Below are positions 18,286-27,901 of a DNA stretch of 64,000 bases, piece by piece. The DNA is taken from NCBI RefSeq assembly GCF_014196765.1, contig NZ_JACIEE010000003.1:248001-312000 (forward strand). The letters are read 5' to 3'. The DNA is from Mycoplana azooxidifex. Lineage in GTDB: Bacteria; Pseudomonadota; Alphaproteobacteria; Rhizobiales; Rhizobiaceae. Under the pieces are notes generated by a model. That model was not told the origin of the DNA, made no database searches, and saw only the letters and a program-made list of their open reading frames with translations. The translations under genes were made by a program, and so were the position numbers. Position 1 is the first letter of the stretch. The number at the start of each line of letters is the position of its first letter.

Positions 18286-18704
18286 TCGTTCTCGACACCA
18301 ACGTGATTTCAGAAGTCGTCAAGGCGCGTCCCGATCCCAACCTCGCACTCTGGATGCAGCGGACAGCGGAGACGGAGCTCTTCCTGTGCGACATCGTCGT
18401 GATGGAACTCTCCTTCGGCGCCGAGCGGTTCCTGCGTCGGACCGGCTCGGACAGATACGCGCGCTCATTGGCCGATATGCTCGACCTTTTTCGCGACAGG
18501 GTTCTGGAACTGCGGCTGGATGCGGCGATGCTGACGGGACGGCTGAGGGCCATGCGGGAAGCTACCGGACGACCGATTGCAATTTCCGACGCCATGATCG
18601 CCGCGATCTGCATCCATCATGGCGCAGCGCTGGCCACGCGAAACGTAAAAGACTTCGAGGGGCTTGATCTGAAGCTCGTAAACCCGTTTGAAGGGGCAAG
18701 CTAA
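18282..18704 (+). CDS. vapC: PIN-domain toxin (VapC/FitB family)
   Basis: Predicted Mg-dependent endoribonuclease toxin of 140 residues. The PIN acidic residues are in place: D5 (IVLDTNVIS), E42 (VMELSFG), D103 (ISDAMIAA) and D124 (NVKDF). The set is complete, so the toxin is probably active. It is translationally coupled to the antitoxin and followed 75 bp later by fmt in the same direction, so read-through into fmt and truA is likely. Confidence 0.92.
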   Translation: MIVLDTNVISEVVKARPDPNLALWMQRTAETELFLCDIVVMELSFGAERFLRRTGSDRYARSLADMLDLFRDRVLELRLDAAMLTGRLRAMREATGRPIAISDAMIAAICIHHGAALATRNVKDFEGLDLKLVNPFEGAS

Positions 18705-18779
18705 CAGTTGAATCCGCGCATGCGCCCGTCCGGGGACCGGCCCGACCCCGGGGCCATGCGCTGGACGGGAGTCTCGCGC

Positions 18780-19718
18780 ATGGCGCTTCGCATCATCTTC
18801 ATGGGTACGCCGGAATTCTCCGTTCCGACGCTGAACGCGCTCTCGCAGGCCGGACATACCATCGTCGCCGCCTATTCGCAGCCGCCGCGGCCGGGCGGGC
18901 GGCGTGGGCTGGAGCTGCAGAAATCGCCGGTGCACCAGGTGGCCGAGAGCCTCGGCATCCCCGTCTTCACGCCGCTGAACTTCAAAGCCGAGGAGGATCG
19001 CACGGCCTTCCTCGCGCACGAGGCCGACGTCGCCGTCGTCGTGGCCTACGGGCTGCTTCTGCCCGAGGCGATCCTGACCGGCACCCGGCTCGGCTGCTAC
19101 AACGGCCACGCCTCGCTCCTGCCGCGCTGGAGGGGTGCGGCGCCGATCCAGCGCGCGATCATGGCCGGCGACAGCGAAACCGGCATGATGGTGATGAAGA
19201 TGGACAAGGGGCTGGACACCGGCCCGGTGGCGCTGACGCAGCGGGTGGCGATCGGGCAGGACATGACCGGCGGTGAGTTGCACGACGCGCTGATGCAGGC
19301 GGGCGGGACGCTGATGGCGGAAGCGATGGAGCGCCTTGAGGCCGGCAAGCTGCCGCTGACCCCGCAGGAAGAGGACGGCGTCGTCTACGCGGCCAAGATC
19401 GACAAGGGCGAGACGCGCGTCGATTTCAGCCGGCCGGCGTCAGACGTGCACAACCATATCCGCGCGCTCGCGCCCTTCCCCGGCGCCTGGTTCGAGTTGC
19501 CCGTCGCAGGCAAGCCGGAACGCATCAAGGTGCTCGGATCGAGGCTTGCCGATGCTTCAGGCGCTCCGGGAACGGTGCTTGGCGGCGAAGGACTGACTAT
19601 TGCCTGCGGACGTGGTTCGGTATCGCTGACGCGGCTGCAGAAGGCCGGCGGCAAGCCGATGGACGTTTCCGACTTCCTGCGCGGCACGCCCGTTGCCGCC
19701 GGCACGGTGATCGCCTGA
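18780..19718 (+). CDS. fmt: Methionyl-tRNA formyltransferase
   Basis: Formylates initiator Met-tRNA. The 312-residue product begins [16 protein letters not shown] and contains [15 protein letters not shown] with the active-site Asn-x-His, the [11 protein letters not shown] tRNA-contact loop and the KMDKGLDTG Asp block. The residue between the catalytic Asn and His is Gly (NGH) where most homologues have Val or Ile. ATG 18780 was chosen from similarity; a longer frame from 18708 adds a low-complexity leader. The last base overlaps truA (TGATG). Confidence 0.95.
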   Translation: MALRIIFMGTPEFSVPTLNALSQAGHTIVAAYSQPPRPGGRRGLELQKSPVHQVAESLGIPVFTPLNFKAEEDRTAFLAHEADVAVVVAYGLLLPEAILTGTRLGCYNGHASLLPRWRGAAPIQRAIMAGDSETGMMVMKMDKGLDTGPVALTQRVAIGQDMTGGELHDALMQAGGTLMAEAMERLEAGKLPLTPQEEDGVVYAAKIDKGETRVDFSRPASDVHNHIRALAPFPGAWFELPVAGKPERIKVLGSRLADASGAPGTVLGGEGLTIACGRGSVSLTRLQKAGGKPMDVSDFLRGTPVAAGTVIA

Positions 19719-20461
19719 TGCCGCGCTATCGCCTCGTCATCGAATATGACGGCACGCCCTATGTCGGCTGGCAGCGACAGGAGAACGGGCCTTCCGCGCA
19801 GGGCGCCGTCGAAAAGGCGATCCTGTCCCTGACCGGGGAGACGGTGTCGATCCGCGGCGCCGGACGGACCGATTCCGGCGTCCATGCCATGGGCCAGGTG
19901 GCCCACGCCGATCTTTTGCGGGAATGGCAGGAGCATACGTTGCGAAACGCCTTGAACGCACACCTCGCGCAAGCCGGCGAGCGCGTGGTGATCCTGGAGG
20001 CGACGCAGGTGGACGACGGCTTCGATGCCCGGTTCTCGGCCGTGCGCCGCCACTATCTCTACCGCATCATCTCGCGCCGGGCGCCGCTGGCGCTGGAGGC
20101 AAAGCGGGCCTGGTTCGTGGCCAAGCCGCTGGATCACGAGGCCATGCATGCAGCGGCCCAAGTGCTGGTCGGCAAGCACGACTTCACCACCTTCCGCTCG
20201 GCCCATTGCCAGGCCAACAGTCCGGTGCGCACGATCGACCGGCTGGACGTGACGCGGACGGGCGAACTGATCGAGATCCGCGCCACGGCGCAGAGCTTCC
20301 TGCACAACCAGATCCGCTCCTTCGCGGGAACGCTGAAGCTCGCGGGCGAGGGAAAATGGGGCGTGGACGACGTGCGGACGGCGCTGGAGGCGCGCGACCG
20401 CAAGGCCTGCGGTCCGGTGGCGCCGCCGGAAGGGCTCTACTTCATGCAGGTCGATTACTGA
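19718..20461 (+). CDS. truA: tRNA pseudouridine(38-40) synthase
   Basis: Makes pseudouridine at positions 38-40 of the tRNA anticodon arm. The 247-residue product has the catalytic Asp52 in [11 protein letters not shown], the RRHYLYRI block and the [13 protein letters not shown]-terminal motif. It overlaps the fmt stop by one base and completes the def-(TA)-fmt-truA series. Confidence 0.97.
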   Translation: MPRYRLVIEYDGTPYVGWQRQENGPSAQGAVEKAILSLTGETVSIRGAGRTDSGVHAMGQVAHADLLREWQEHTLRNALNAHLAQAGERVVILEATQVDDGFDARFSAVRRHYLYRIISRRAPLALEAKRAWFVAKPLDHEAMHAAAQVLVGKHDFTTFRSAHCQANSPVRTIDRLDVTRTGELIEIRATAQSFLHNQIRSFAGTLKLAGEGKWGVDDVRTALEARDRKACGPVAPPEGLYFMQVDY

Positions 20462-20480
20462 CCTTCGGATACCCCAGATC

Positions 20481-21083
20481 TCAGACCGGAAGAGTACCGA
20501 ACAGCACCTGCAGGCCCTGCCCGGCGAGCAGCGGCGGCAGCACGAAGAGAGCCGTCAGCGTGGCCGCCAGCAGCGACTGCTTGCCGACGCACATCCACAG
20601 GAGCCTATACTGCAAGGCGATGCTGGCGCCGAAGACCGCGTAGAGCAGCAGGCCCGAGAAGGCGGAGAAGGCGGGCACCACCAGCGAAATCGCAAAGGGG
20701 ATCGCGGTGGCGTAGGCGAAGGGGACGCCGATCCAGTTGCTGGCGATGATCATCGTCGCCACGTGCTGTGCATAGCCGAGAGGACGGGCCAGCACAGCCA
20801 CGAGCGCCAGCGGCAGCATCCAGCCGATGGCGTCGATGACGAACATCTTGAAGACGAAATCGACGCCCGCGCCCGTTCCCTCCGGCATGCGGCCGAGAAA
20901 ATAGATCCGCCACGATGCCCAGATGACCGCCAGCGCCGGCAGGCTCCAGACGAAGGCCCAGAAAGAGCGCACGAGGCCACGCCAGCTAAGGTCGAGCCAG
21001 CCGAACCCGTCCTGCTGCTTCCGGACGAGATGCCAGATGCCGGTCAGGTAGTAGAGGACCTCGTCAAATGCCGGCATTGGCAA
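20481..21083 (-). CDS. Conserved multi-pass membrane protein
   Basis: A 200-residue hydrophobic protein with about four to five predicted transmembrane stretches (around residues 42-60, 78-100, 108-122, 125-150 and 168-190). No catalytic motif is recognisable. Its 5' end overlaps the 3' end of dapE by 20 bp (or 14 bp if the second Met at 21077 is used), so it is translated from the dapE transcript. A homologous unknown protein between truA and dapE is usual in rhizobia as far as I recall; function unknown. Confidence 0.8.
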   Translation of the reverse strand: MPMPAFDEVLYYLTGIWHLVRKQQDGFGWLDLSWRGLVRSFWAFVWSLPALAVIWASWRIYFLGRMPEGTGAGVDFVFKMFVIDAIGWMLPLALVAVLARPLGYAQHVATMIIASNWIGVPFAYATAIPFAISLVVPAFSAFSGLLLYAVFGASIALQYRLLWMCVGKQSLLAATLTALFVLPPLLAGQGLQVLFGTLPV

Positions 21084-22257
21084 ACCAGCGCGCGAGGAAG
21101 GTCTCGTAGATGAGCGTCAGCGTTTCCAGGTCGGCGACGGCGACACGCTCGTCGACCATGTGCATGGTCTGGCCGACGAGGCCGAATTCGACGACGGGGC
21201 AGTAATCCTTGATGAAACGCGCATCCGACGTGCCGCCGGTGGTCGACAGCTTCGGCACCCGGCCGATCGAAGCCTCGATCGCCGAAGACAGCGAGGCGAT
21301 CAGGCGGTCGTCACGGGTGAGGAAGACATGGCTCGGACGCTCGGCCCAGCGGAGCTCGTAGCGGATCGGCGCCCGGCCGGGCCTGAGGCGCTGGTCGGCG
21401 GCGGCGCCATCGAGACGGCGGACGATCTCGGCCTTGACCGTGTCCGCCGTCCAGCTGTCGTTGAAACGGATGTTGAAGCTCGCCTGTGCCTTGGCGGGAA
21501 CCACGTTGACGGCCGGATTGCCGACGTCGATCGTGGTCACCTCCAGATTGGAGGGCTGAAAATCGTCGGTGCCGGCATCGAAGGGCGGATCCATCAGCGC
21601 GTCGGCGAGCGCGATGACGGCGCGAACGGGATTGTCGGCAAGGTGCGGATAGGCGGCATGGCCCTGGACGCCGAAGACGGTGAGGGCTCCCGATACCGAG
21701 CCGCGCCGGCCGATCTTGATCATGTCGCCGAGCGCGTCGGGATTGGTCGGTTCCCCGACGAGGCAGGCATCCCAGCGTTCGCCGCGGGCGGCGGCCCATT
21801 CGAGCAGCTTGATCGTGCCGTTGACCGCCGGGCCCTCCTCGTCGCCGGTGATGAGGAAGGAGACGGAGCCCTTGGGCGGGCCATGCTTTTCAATGTGGCG
21901 CGCCACGGCGGCGACGAAGCAGGCGATGCCGCCTTTCATGTCGACGGCGCCGCGGCCATACATCTGCCCATCTGCGATCTCGGCTGCGAAGGGATCGTGC
22001 GTCCAGGCGGCGGCATCGCCGACGGGGACGACGTCGGTATGACCGGCGAACATCAGGTGCGGCCCCTCGGTGCCGATGCGGGCATAGAGGTTCTCGATGT
22101 CCGGCGTACCCGGCGCGGACATCACCACCCGCTGCACGGCAAACCCGAGCGGGACGAGCATGGCTTCGAGCGCCGCCAGCGCGCCGCCTTCGGCAGGCGT
22201 CACGGACGGGCAGCGAATGAGGGTGGCGAGATTTTCGACGGGATTCATCGTGGTCAT
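21064..22257 (-). CDS. dapE: Succinyl-diaminopimelate desuccinylase
   Basis: Lysine and peptidoglycan precursor step: hydrolyses N-succinyl-LL-diaminopimelate. The 397-residue M20 metallohydrolase has H73 (FAGHTDVVPVG), bridging D106 (GRGAVDMKGG), catalytic and metal-binding E140/E141 (ITGDEEG), the GEPTNP motif and a late TTGGTSDARF. It lies downstream of dapD in the same direction, with the DUF805 gene and a MITE-like element between them, so the insertion may separate dapE from the dapD promoter. Confidence 0.96.
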   Translation of the reverse strand: MTTMNPVENLATLIRCPSVTPAEGGALAALEAMLVPLGFAVQRVVMSAPGTPDIENLYARIGTEGPHLMFAGHTDVVPVGDAAAWTHDPFAAEIADGQMYGRGAVDMKGGIACFVAAVARHIEKHGPPKGSVSFLITGDEEGPAVNGTIKLLEWAAARGERWDACLVGEPTNPDALGDMIKIGRRGSVSGALTVFGVQGHAAYPHLADNPVRAVIALADALMDPPFDAGTDDFQPSNLEVTTIDVGNPAVNVVPAKAQASFNIRFNDSWTADTVKAEIVRRLDGAAADQRLRPGRAPIRYELRWAERPSHVFLTRDDRLIASLSSAIEASIGRVPKLSTTGGTSDARFIKDYCPVVEFGLVGQTMHMVDERVAVADLETLTLIYETFLARWFANAGI

Positions 22258-22369
22258 GATCTGGACTGCCTGCCGGCGGGTTGGCCGCGCGAAATGCGCC
22301 TCCGGACTCGCCTCCCGATCTAGCTTATCGGACCAGCGCTGTCATCACCCATCGGTCTTGCGCCGCTTA

Positions 22370-22569
22370 TACCAACCTGCACTGATATTGACCGATTGCG
22401 TGGGACCGCCTGCGGTCATCCGGCGAGGAGTATACCGCAGAGCGATGCCTTGGCATCGGTCGACGGCGTCGAAAATCCTCGCCGGACCGACAGGTCCGAC
22501 TGCGGTTCTCTCCTGGCCGCAGGCCAAAACCGCTCCGGCGCAATCGGTCAATATCAGTGCAGGTTGGTA
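22370..22569. mobile_element. 200-bp MITE-like element with 31-bp terminal inverted repeats
   Basis: The ends TACCAACCTGCACTG... and ...CAGTGCAGGTTGGTA are perfect inverted repeats of 31 bp (22370-22400 and 22539-22569). They are flanked on both sides by TTA (22367-22369 and 22570-22572), the likely target duplication. The interior has no gene but is full of hairpins, for example GATGCC-tt-GGCATC at about 22443 and CCGGCGAGGA paired with TCCTCGCCGG. It accounts for most of the 312-bp dapE-DUF805 gap; the other 110 bp hold nothing I recognise. It appears to be a non-autonomous element; no transposase with such ends is in the window. Confidence 0.85.
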
Positions 22570-22953
22570 TTACTCTCTCGGCCGGTTGGTGACCGCGCCA
22601 TGGGCGTTGGCGCCTGGCGTGCCGGGCCAGACGAGAAAGGCGACCAGCGCGAACAGCGAGACGGCCGGCACGAACAGGCACAGCACCAGCGGCGAAGGCA
22701 GCGCCATGTCGTGCAGCCGCTTGACGCTGAGCATGACCGTGGAGATGGAAGAGACGACGCCGACGGCCAGAAACAGCATGGTCCAGACGGCAAACATCGG
22801 CTCTTCGTGCGGCGTCATGACCAGTTGGGTCAGGAAGGCCGAGACCAGCATGAGCCAGAAGCCCCAGCCGAGCGCAAAAGGCATGCGGGAGACGCGGCCG
22901 GACCAGCCGAAGAAAAACCAGCTGAGGCTTGGCGGCCGGTCCGCGTCATTCAT
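22570..22953 (-). CDS. DUF805 family membrane protein
   Basis: A 127-residue protein beginning with the DUF805 hallmark LSWFFFGWSGRVSRMPFALGW split over residues 10-30. Three hydrophobic segments follow, with VKRLHDMALPSP between them, the typical RRLHDxxxS motif. Function unknown; the family consists of small inner-membrane proteins. Its TAA stop is part of the TTA target duplication of the adjacent MITE-like element, so the frame is intact. It follows dapD by 3 bp and is probably cotranscribed. Confidence 0.88.
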   Translation of the reverse strand: MNDADRPPSLSWFFFGWSGRVSRMPFALGWGFWLMLVSAFLTQLVMTPHEEPMFAVWTMLFLAVGVVSSISTVMLSVKRLHDMALPSPLVLCLFVPAVSLFALVAFLVWPGTPGANAHGAVTNRPRE

Positions 22954-22956
22954 GCG

Positions 22957-23814
<858 letters not shown>

Positions 23815-23890
23815 CGGAATTCCTTAAACTTCGACCACTATTCTGGTCCATCGGGACGCCGGAGGGGCACATCAATTGTCGGCAGCAGTC

Positions 23891-23935
23891 CTAGAGCATG
23901 ATCCCGGAAAGTTGAAGCCTTTTTCCGGCAGATGA
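23891..23935. repeat. Dispersed short repeat (CTAGAGCATGATCCCG family)
   Basis: The intergenic sequence CTAGAGCATGATCCCGGAAA followed by TTTTTCCGG is an imperfect hairpin of a kind repeated widely in Rhizobiales genomes. A relative lies on the opposite strand at 27902-28017 (CTAGAGCACGTCTCCCGAAA). It lies in the 234-bp dapD-LOG gap, which otherwise must hold both promoters. Confidence 0.6.
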
Positions 23936-24048
23936 TGTCGCGACTGTGCGGCTAAGATGCTACAGCCCGCCATCGCCCGTACGAGAGTGAAGAACGGGTC
24001 CGCGCCTGCTGTCGAAACCGGGCGCCGACCGCATGATGGAAGAGCGAA

Positions 24049-24939
24049 ATGGCACGACTGAAGAAGAAGAACCTCCGACGCAAGGACGGCGTGTGGGATC
24101 CCCTGGCAGACAGCGAATTCGACAAGCACAGGGCTTCCGTCGTTCCCCAGACGCCGCAATCGACGTCGTCCGCCTACCGGCTCGCCTATATCGACGACGA
24201 GTTCCTCTGCCGGGAGGAACTGCGGCCGGTTCGGCTGCAGCTCGAACTCCTGAAGGTCGAGATGATATTGTCCGAGCGCGGCATCAACTCCACGGTCGTG
24301 ATGTTCGGTGGCGCCCGCATCCCCGCGCCCGGCATGGAGGCATGGGCAGCCCGCAACGAAACGCAGCGCAAGAACCTGGAAGCGGCTTCGGTCTACTACG
24401 ACGAGGCACGCAAGTTCGCCAGACTGTGCTCGGAACGTTCGGCGGAGATGGGGTTCAAGGAATTCGTGGTCGTCACCGGCGGCGGTCCCGGCGTCATGGA
24501 AGCGGGCAACCGCGGTGCAGCGGATGTCGGCGCGCCCTCGATCGGGCTCAACATCGTGCTGCCGCACGAGCAGGCGCCGAATGCCTTCGTGACCCCCGAG
24601 CTCAGCTTCAACTTCCACTACTTCGCCGTGCGCAAGATGCATTTCCTGCTGCGGGCAAAGGCCGTGACCGTTTTTCCGGGCGGCTTCGGCACGCTCGACG
24701 AGCTTTTCGAGACGGTGACGCTGATGCAGACCGGGCGCATGGCGCTGGTGCCGCTCATCCTGTTCGGCAAGGAATTCTGGAACGCGATCATCAACCTGGA
24801 GGCGCTCGCCGAATTCGGCACGATCTCGCCCGGCGACGTCGAACTGATGAACTTCGTCGATACCGCCGAGGAAGCCTGGGAGATCATCGAGAAGTTCTAC
24901 GAGAAGCTGGACACCGAGGCTGGCGAACCGGCTTCGTAG
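24049..24939 (+). CDS. LOG family protein (TIGR00730-like nucleoside monophosphate phosphoribohydrolase)
   Basis: A 296-residue protein with the Rossmann-type LOG/lysine-decarboxylase-like fold. GGGPGVMEAGNRGA (144-157) and PGGFGTLDELFE (210-221) are the nucleotide-binding and catalytic motifs of cytokinin-riboside 5'-monophosphate phosphoribohydrolases. It is about 100 residues longer than minimal LOG proteins, mostly at the N-terminus (KKKNLRRKDGVWDPL...). In bacteria the likely reaction is N-glycosidic cleavage of AMP or related nucleotides. Confidence 0.86.
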   Translation: MARLKKKNLRRKDGVWDPLADSEFDKHRASVVPQTPQSTSSAYRLAYIDDEFLCREELRPVRLQLELLKVEMILSERGINSTVVMFGGARIPAPGMEAWAARNETQRKNLEAASVYYDEARKFARLCSERSAEMGFKEFVVVTGGGPGVMEAGNRGAADVGAPSIGLNIVLPHEQAPNAFVTPELSFNFHYFAVRKMHFLLRAKAVTVFPGGFGTLDELFETVTLMQTGRMALVPLILFGKEFWNAIINLEALAEFGTISPGDVELMNFVDTAEEAWEIIEKFYEKLDTEAGEPAS

Positions 24940-25013
24940 CGGCGGGCGCGTTGTCGGACGTGCGCAATGCACCACCGGCCTCTATCGATGCGCTGACGCC
25001 GCCGCGCTCTCCA

Positions 25014-25132
25014 CCGTCATCCCGGCCCCCGAGCCGGGATCCAGCCACGCCGCGTCGGCGGCGTGAGAGGATGCACTTCCTGCGCGCAAGGACTTGCGCG
25101 CGCTGGATGCCGGATCGGGTCCGGCATGACGG
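25014..25132. repeat. Imperfect palindromic intergenic repeat
   Basis: CCGTCATCCCGGCCCCCGAG (from 25014) and its partner ending CCGGCATGACGG (25103-25132) form long imperfect inverted arms around a core that contains another hairpin (TGCGCGCAAGGACTTGCGCG). Elements of the form GTCATCCCGG...CCGGGATGAC are common between convergent genes in alphaproteobacteria. This one sits between the LOG gene and the convergent HAD gene and could fold as a terminator-like structure. Confidence 0.65.
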
Positions 25133-25168
25133 AAAGGATGCACCGACATTGGCCGTCGCGCCAAAAAC

Positions 25169-25885
25169 TCAGCCGACCAGGCGGGAGAGGAAGCCGGTGA
25201 GGTCGGAGGTGGTGTAGTCGATGTGCACGTCCTCGTCGGTGCGCTTTTCCCAGGCGTCGGTGAACTCGTGGTGCGCGTCGCGCGGCATCAGGAGTACGGT
25301 CTTCATGCCGAGCGCCTTGGGGACCAGAAGATTGCGGGGCAGGTCCTCGAACATGACGGCATGGGTCGTGTCGACCCGGTGCAGCGCCATGAACTTATCA
25401 TAGGTGCTGCCGGCGGGCTTGGGCACATATTCGGCGGCGACGATGTCGAAGATGTCGTCGAAATGGTCGAGGATGCCCAGCGCCCGCGCCGTCATCTCGG
25501 CGTGCCTGACGCTTCCGTTGGTGAAGATGAACTTGCGCCCCGGCAGCGCCTTGATCGCCTCGCCGAGGTCGAGGTCGGGTGCGAGCACGCCGTAGTCGAT
25601 CGCGTGCGCCTTCTCCAGGAAGTCGGCCGGGTCGATGCCGTGGTGGATCATCAGCCCCTTCAGCGTCGTGCCGTGCTCCTGGTAGTAGCGCTTCTGGATG
25701 GCGCGGGCCTCTTCACGCGACAGGGCGAGGAGTGCGGAGACGTAGCCCGTCATGTTGACGTCGATCTGGGCGAAGAGGTCGACGTGGTGCGGATAGAGCG
25801 TGTTGTCGAGGTCGAACACCCAGTCGGTGACGTGGGCGAAATCGGCCTTGTTCGGCAGCGGATGCGTCGCTTGGGCTTGGGTCAT
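25169..25885 (-). CDS. HAD-family pyrimidine 5'-nucleotidase
   Basis: A 238-residue HAD hydrolase of the Sdt1/PyrF-like 5'-nucleotidase group. The nucleophile Asp25 and acid/base Asp27 lie in FDLDNTLY, the motif II Thr in FTNGS, the motif III Lys in VPKPAGSTYDKF and the motif IV Asp in MFEDLPRNL. The start MTQAQATHPL was chosen over an upstream in-frame Met (26005) because the extension is basic, lacks family resemblance and covers a plausible promoter. Substrate inferred from subfamily only. Confidence 0.87.
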   Translation of the reverse strand: MTQAQATHPLPNKADFAHVTDWVFDLDNTLYPHHVDLFAQIDVNMTGYVSALLALSREEARAIQKRYYQEHGTTLKGLMIHHGIDPADFLEKAHAIDYGVLAPDLDLGEAIKALPGRKFIFTNGSVRHAEMTARALGILDHFDDIFDIVAAEYVPKPAGSTYDKFMALHRVDTTHAVMFEDLPRNLLVPKALGMKTVLLMPRDAHHEFTDAWEKRTDEDVHIDYTTSDLTGFLSRLVG

Positions 25886-26089
25886 GGGCGCCCTTATGAC
25901 ACGGCTGCAACAGGAAGCAAAAAGGAATCGACCTGGCGTGGCAACAGGGGATTTTGCCATGGTCGGCCGCCTGCCGGGGTGATAGAGCCTGACCTGCCGG
26001 GGCACCTGCTTCGCGCATCGCGTCCGTTCCTTTCACGCATGTCCTGTCCTGATTCCTAACCCTCGGGGACATGCCCTCAGCCGGCAGCC

Positions 26090-26995
26090 ATGGAAGCCTG
26101 GGTCGTCATCACCATCTGCGCCGCGTTCCTGCAGAACCTGCGCTCGGCATTGCAGAAACACCTGCGCTCGTCGCTCGGCACCACCGGGGCAAGCTTCGTG
26201 CGCTTCGGCTACGGCTTTCCCGTGGCGATCGCCTACCTGGCGGCTCTTCACCATTTCGCCGGCTACGCCCTCCCCGCGCTGAACGTGCCCTTCGCCTTCT
26301 GGTCGGTGGTCGGCGGGCTAGCGCAGATCTTCGCCACCATCCTGCTCGTCTATCTGTTCTCGCTGCGCAATTTCGCCGTCGGCACCGCCTATTCGAAGAC
26401 CGAGCCGGTGCAGGCGGCGATCTTCGGGCTGATCCTCCTGGGCGAAAGACTGACGCCCGGCGCCGTCGGGGCGATCATCGTCGGCGTGTTCGGGGTGATG
26501 ATGATCTCGGTGGCGCGGATGCCCCTATCCTGGCGCAACCTGCTTGCTGCCATGACCGGCAGGACGGCGCTGATCGGCATCGCGTCCGGGGCGATCTTCG
26601 GCATATCGGCCGTCGCCTACCGCTCGGCGGCACTCTCGCTTGACGGCCCCAACCCGGTCATGCAGGCGGCGGTGACGCTTGCCTGCGTGACCACGTTCCA
26701 GACCGCCTTCATGCTCGTCTGGATGATGGTCAAGGATCCTTCCGAGATCGGCCGCGTCGCCCGCTCCTGGCGATCTTCGTCGCTCGTGGGCCTTGCCGGC
26801 GTCACCGGTTCCGCCTGCTGGTTCACCGCGATGGCGCTGCAGCAGGTGGCTTATGTGCGCGCGCTCGGGCAGATGGAGCTGCTCTTCACCTTCGCGGCCT
26901 CCGTCTTCGTCTTCCGCGAGAAGATCAACCGCATGGAGCTGCTCGGCTGCCTGCTGATCGTCGCCGGCATCCTGTTTCTCCTGATATGGAAGTAG
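26090..26995 (+). CDS. EamA/DMT-family membrane transporter
   Basis: A 301-residue polytopic protein with about ten transmembrane segments in two EamA-like halves. The conserved GTAYSKTEPVQAAIFG (residues 103-118) and the repeat ALGQMELLFTFAASVFVF in the second half are the end-of-half signatures. Substrate unknown; the DMT superfamily exports metabolites or amino acids. No transcriptional partner is apparent. The 204-bp upstream gap shows no recognisable element. Confidence 0.86.
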   Translation: MEAWVVITICAAFLQNLRSALQKHLRSSLGTTGASFVRFGYGFPVAIAYLAALHHFAGYALPALNVPFAFWSVVGGLAQIFATILLVYLFSLRNFAVGTAYSKTEPVQAAIFGLILLGERLTPGAVGAIIVGVFGVMMISVARMPLSWRNLLAAMTGRTALIGIASGAIFGISAVAYRSAALSLDGPNPVMQAAVTLACVTTFQTAFMLVWMMVKDPSEIGRVARSWRSSSLVGLAGVTGSACWFTAMALQQVAYVRALGQMELLFTFAASVFVFREKINRMELLGCLLIVAGILFLLIWK

Positions 26996-27084
26996 GCGGC
27001 GAGGCGCGCTGCCGCCCGGATTGATCGCCTGTGCGACGGCGGCTATGAATCGGGGCGACAAATCGTGAGCCGGGAGGACAACGG

Positions 27085-27855
27085 ATGAACCAGAAACAGA
27101 AGGCTGAGGCATTCTTCGCGCTGCATCGCAAGGGCGATCCGGTCATTCTCTACAACGTCTGGGATGCCGGCACGGCCAAGGCCGTCGCTGCCGCCGGCGC
27201 CAGGGCGCTCGCCACCGGCAGTTGGTCGGTCGCGGCAGCAGGCGGCTATCCCGACGGCGAGGCCGTCCCCCTGCCGGTCCTGACGGAGATCGCTCGCTCG
27301 ATCGTCGCTGCCACCGAACTGCCCGTGAGCATCGACTTCGAGGGCGCCTACGCGGTCGACCCCGACGACGTCGCGCTGAACGTGGCGCGAATCGTCGATA
27401 CCGGCGCGATCGGCATCAATTTCGAGGACCAGGTCGTCGGCGGCAGTGGGCTGCATCCGGTCGAGCTGCAGGGCCGGCGGATCCGCGCCATCCGGCAGAT
27501 GGCAGAAAAACGGGACATGCCGTTCTTCATCAACGCCCGTACCGACCTGTTCCTGCAGGAGGCGGATGGCGCACGGCACGGGGGACTGGTGGAGGCGGCA
27601 ATCGAGCGTGGGCTCGCCTTTGCCGAGGCCGGCGCCGACGGCTTCTTCGTGCCCTGGCTTGCAGATCCGGACCTGATCGGGCGCATCTGCGAGGCCGTGC
27701 CGCTCCCCGTCAACGTGATGATGAAGCCGGAGGCGCCGGATGCGAAGACGCTCGCCGGGCTCGGCGTCGCGCGGATCAGCTACGGCCCGAGGCCGTATCT
27801 TGCCATGATCGACTGGCTGGGCAAGCAGGCCGCCGCCGTCTACGGCACGGCGTAA
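27085..27855 (+). CDS. Isocitrate lyase/PEP mutase superfamily protein
   Basis: A 256-residue TIM-barrel protein of the ICL/PEPM superfamily. The conserved sites are WDAGTAKAVAAAG, SIDFEGAYA (metal-coordinating Asp), GINFEDQ and FFINARTD. It lacks the KKCGH signature of isocitrate lyase and the full phosphonopyruvate-forming set. Like many family members it may be an oxaloacetate decarboxylase-type or C-C lyase of unknown substrate. A GGAGGA ribosome binding site precedes the ATG. Confidence 0.82.
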   Translation: MNQKQKAEAFFALHRKGDPVILYNVWDAGTAKAVAAAGARALATGSWSVAAAGGYPDGEAVPLPVLTEIARSIVAATELPVSIDFEGAYAVDPDDVALNVARIVDTGAIGINFEDQVVGGSGLHPVELQGRRIRAIRQMAEKRDMPFFINARTDLFLQEADGARHGGLVEAAIERGLAFAEAGADGFFVPWLADPDLIGRICEAVPLPVNVMMKPEAPDAKTLAGLGVARISYGPRPYLAMIDWLGKQAAAVYGTA

Positions 27856-27901
27856 GGAGCGGCAAGGCTGCATAAGGGGGCGGGCCGCTGCGGGGCCCGC
27901 C

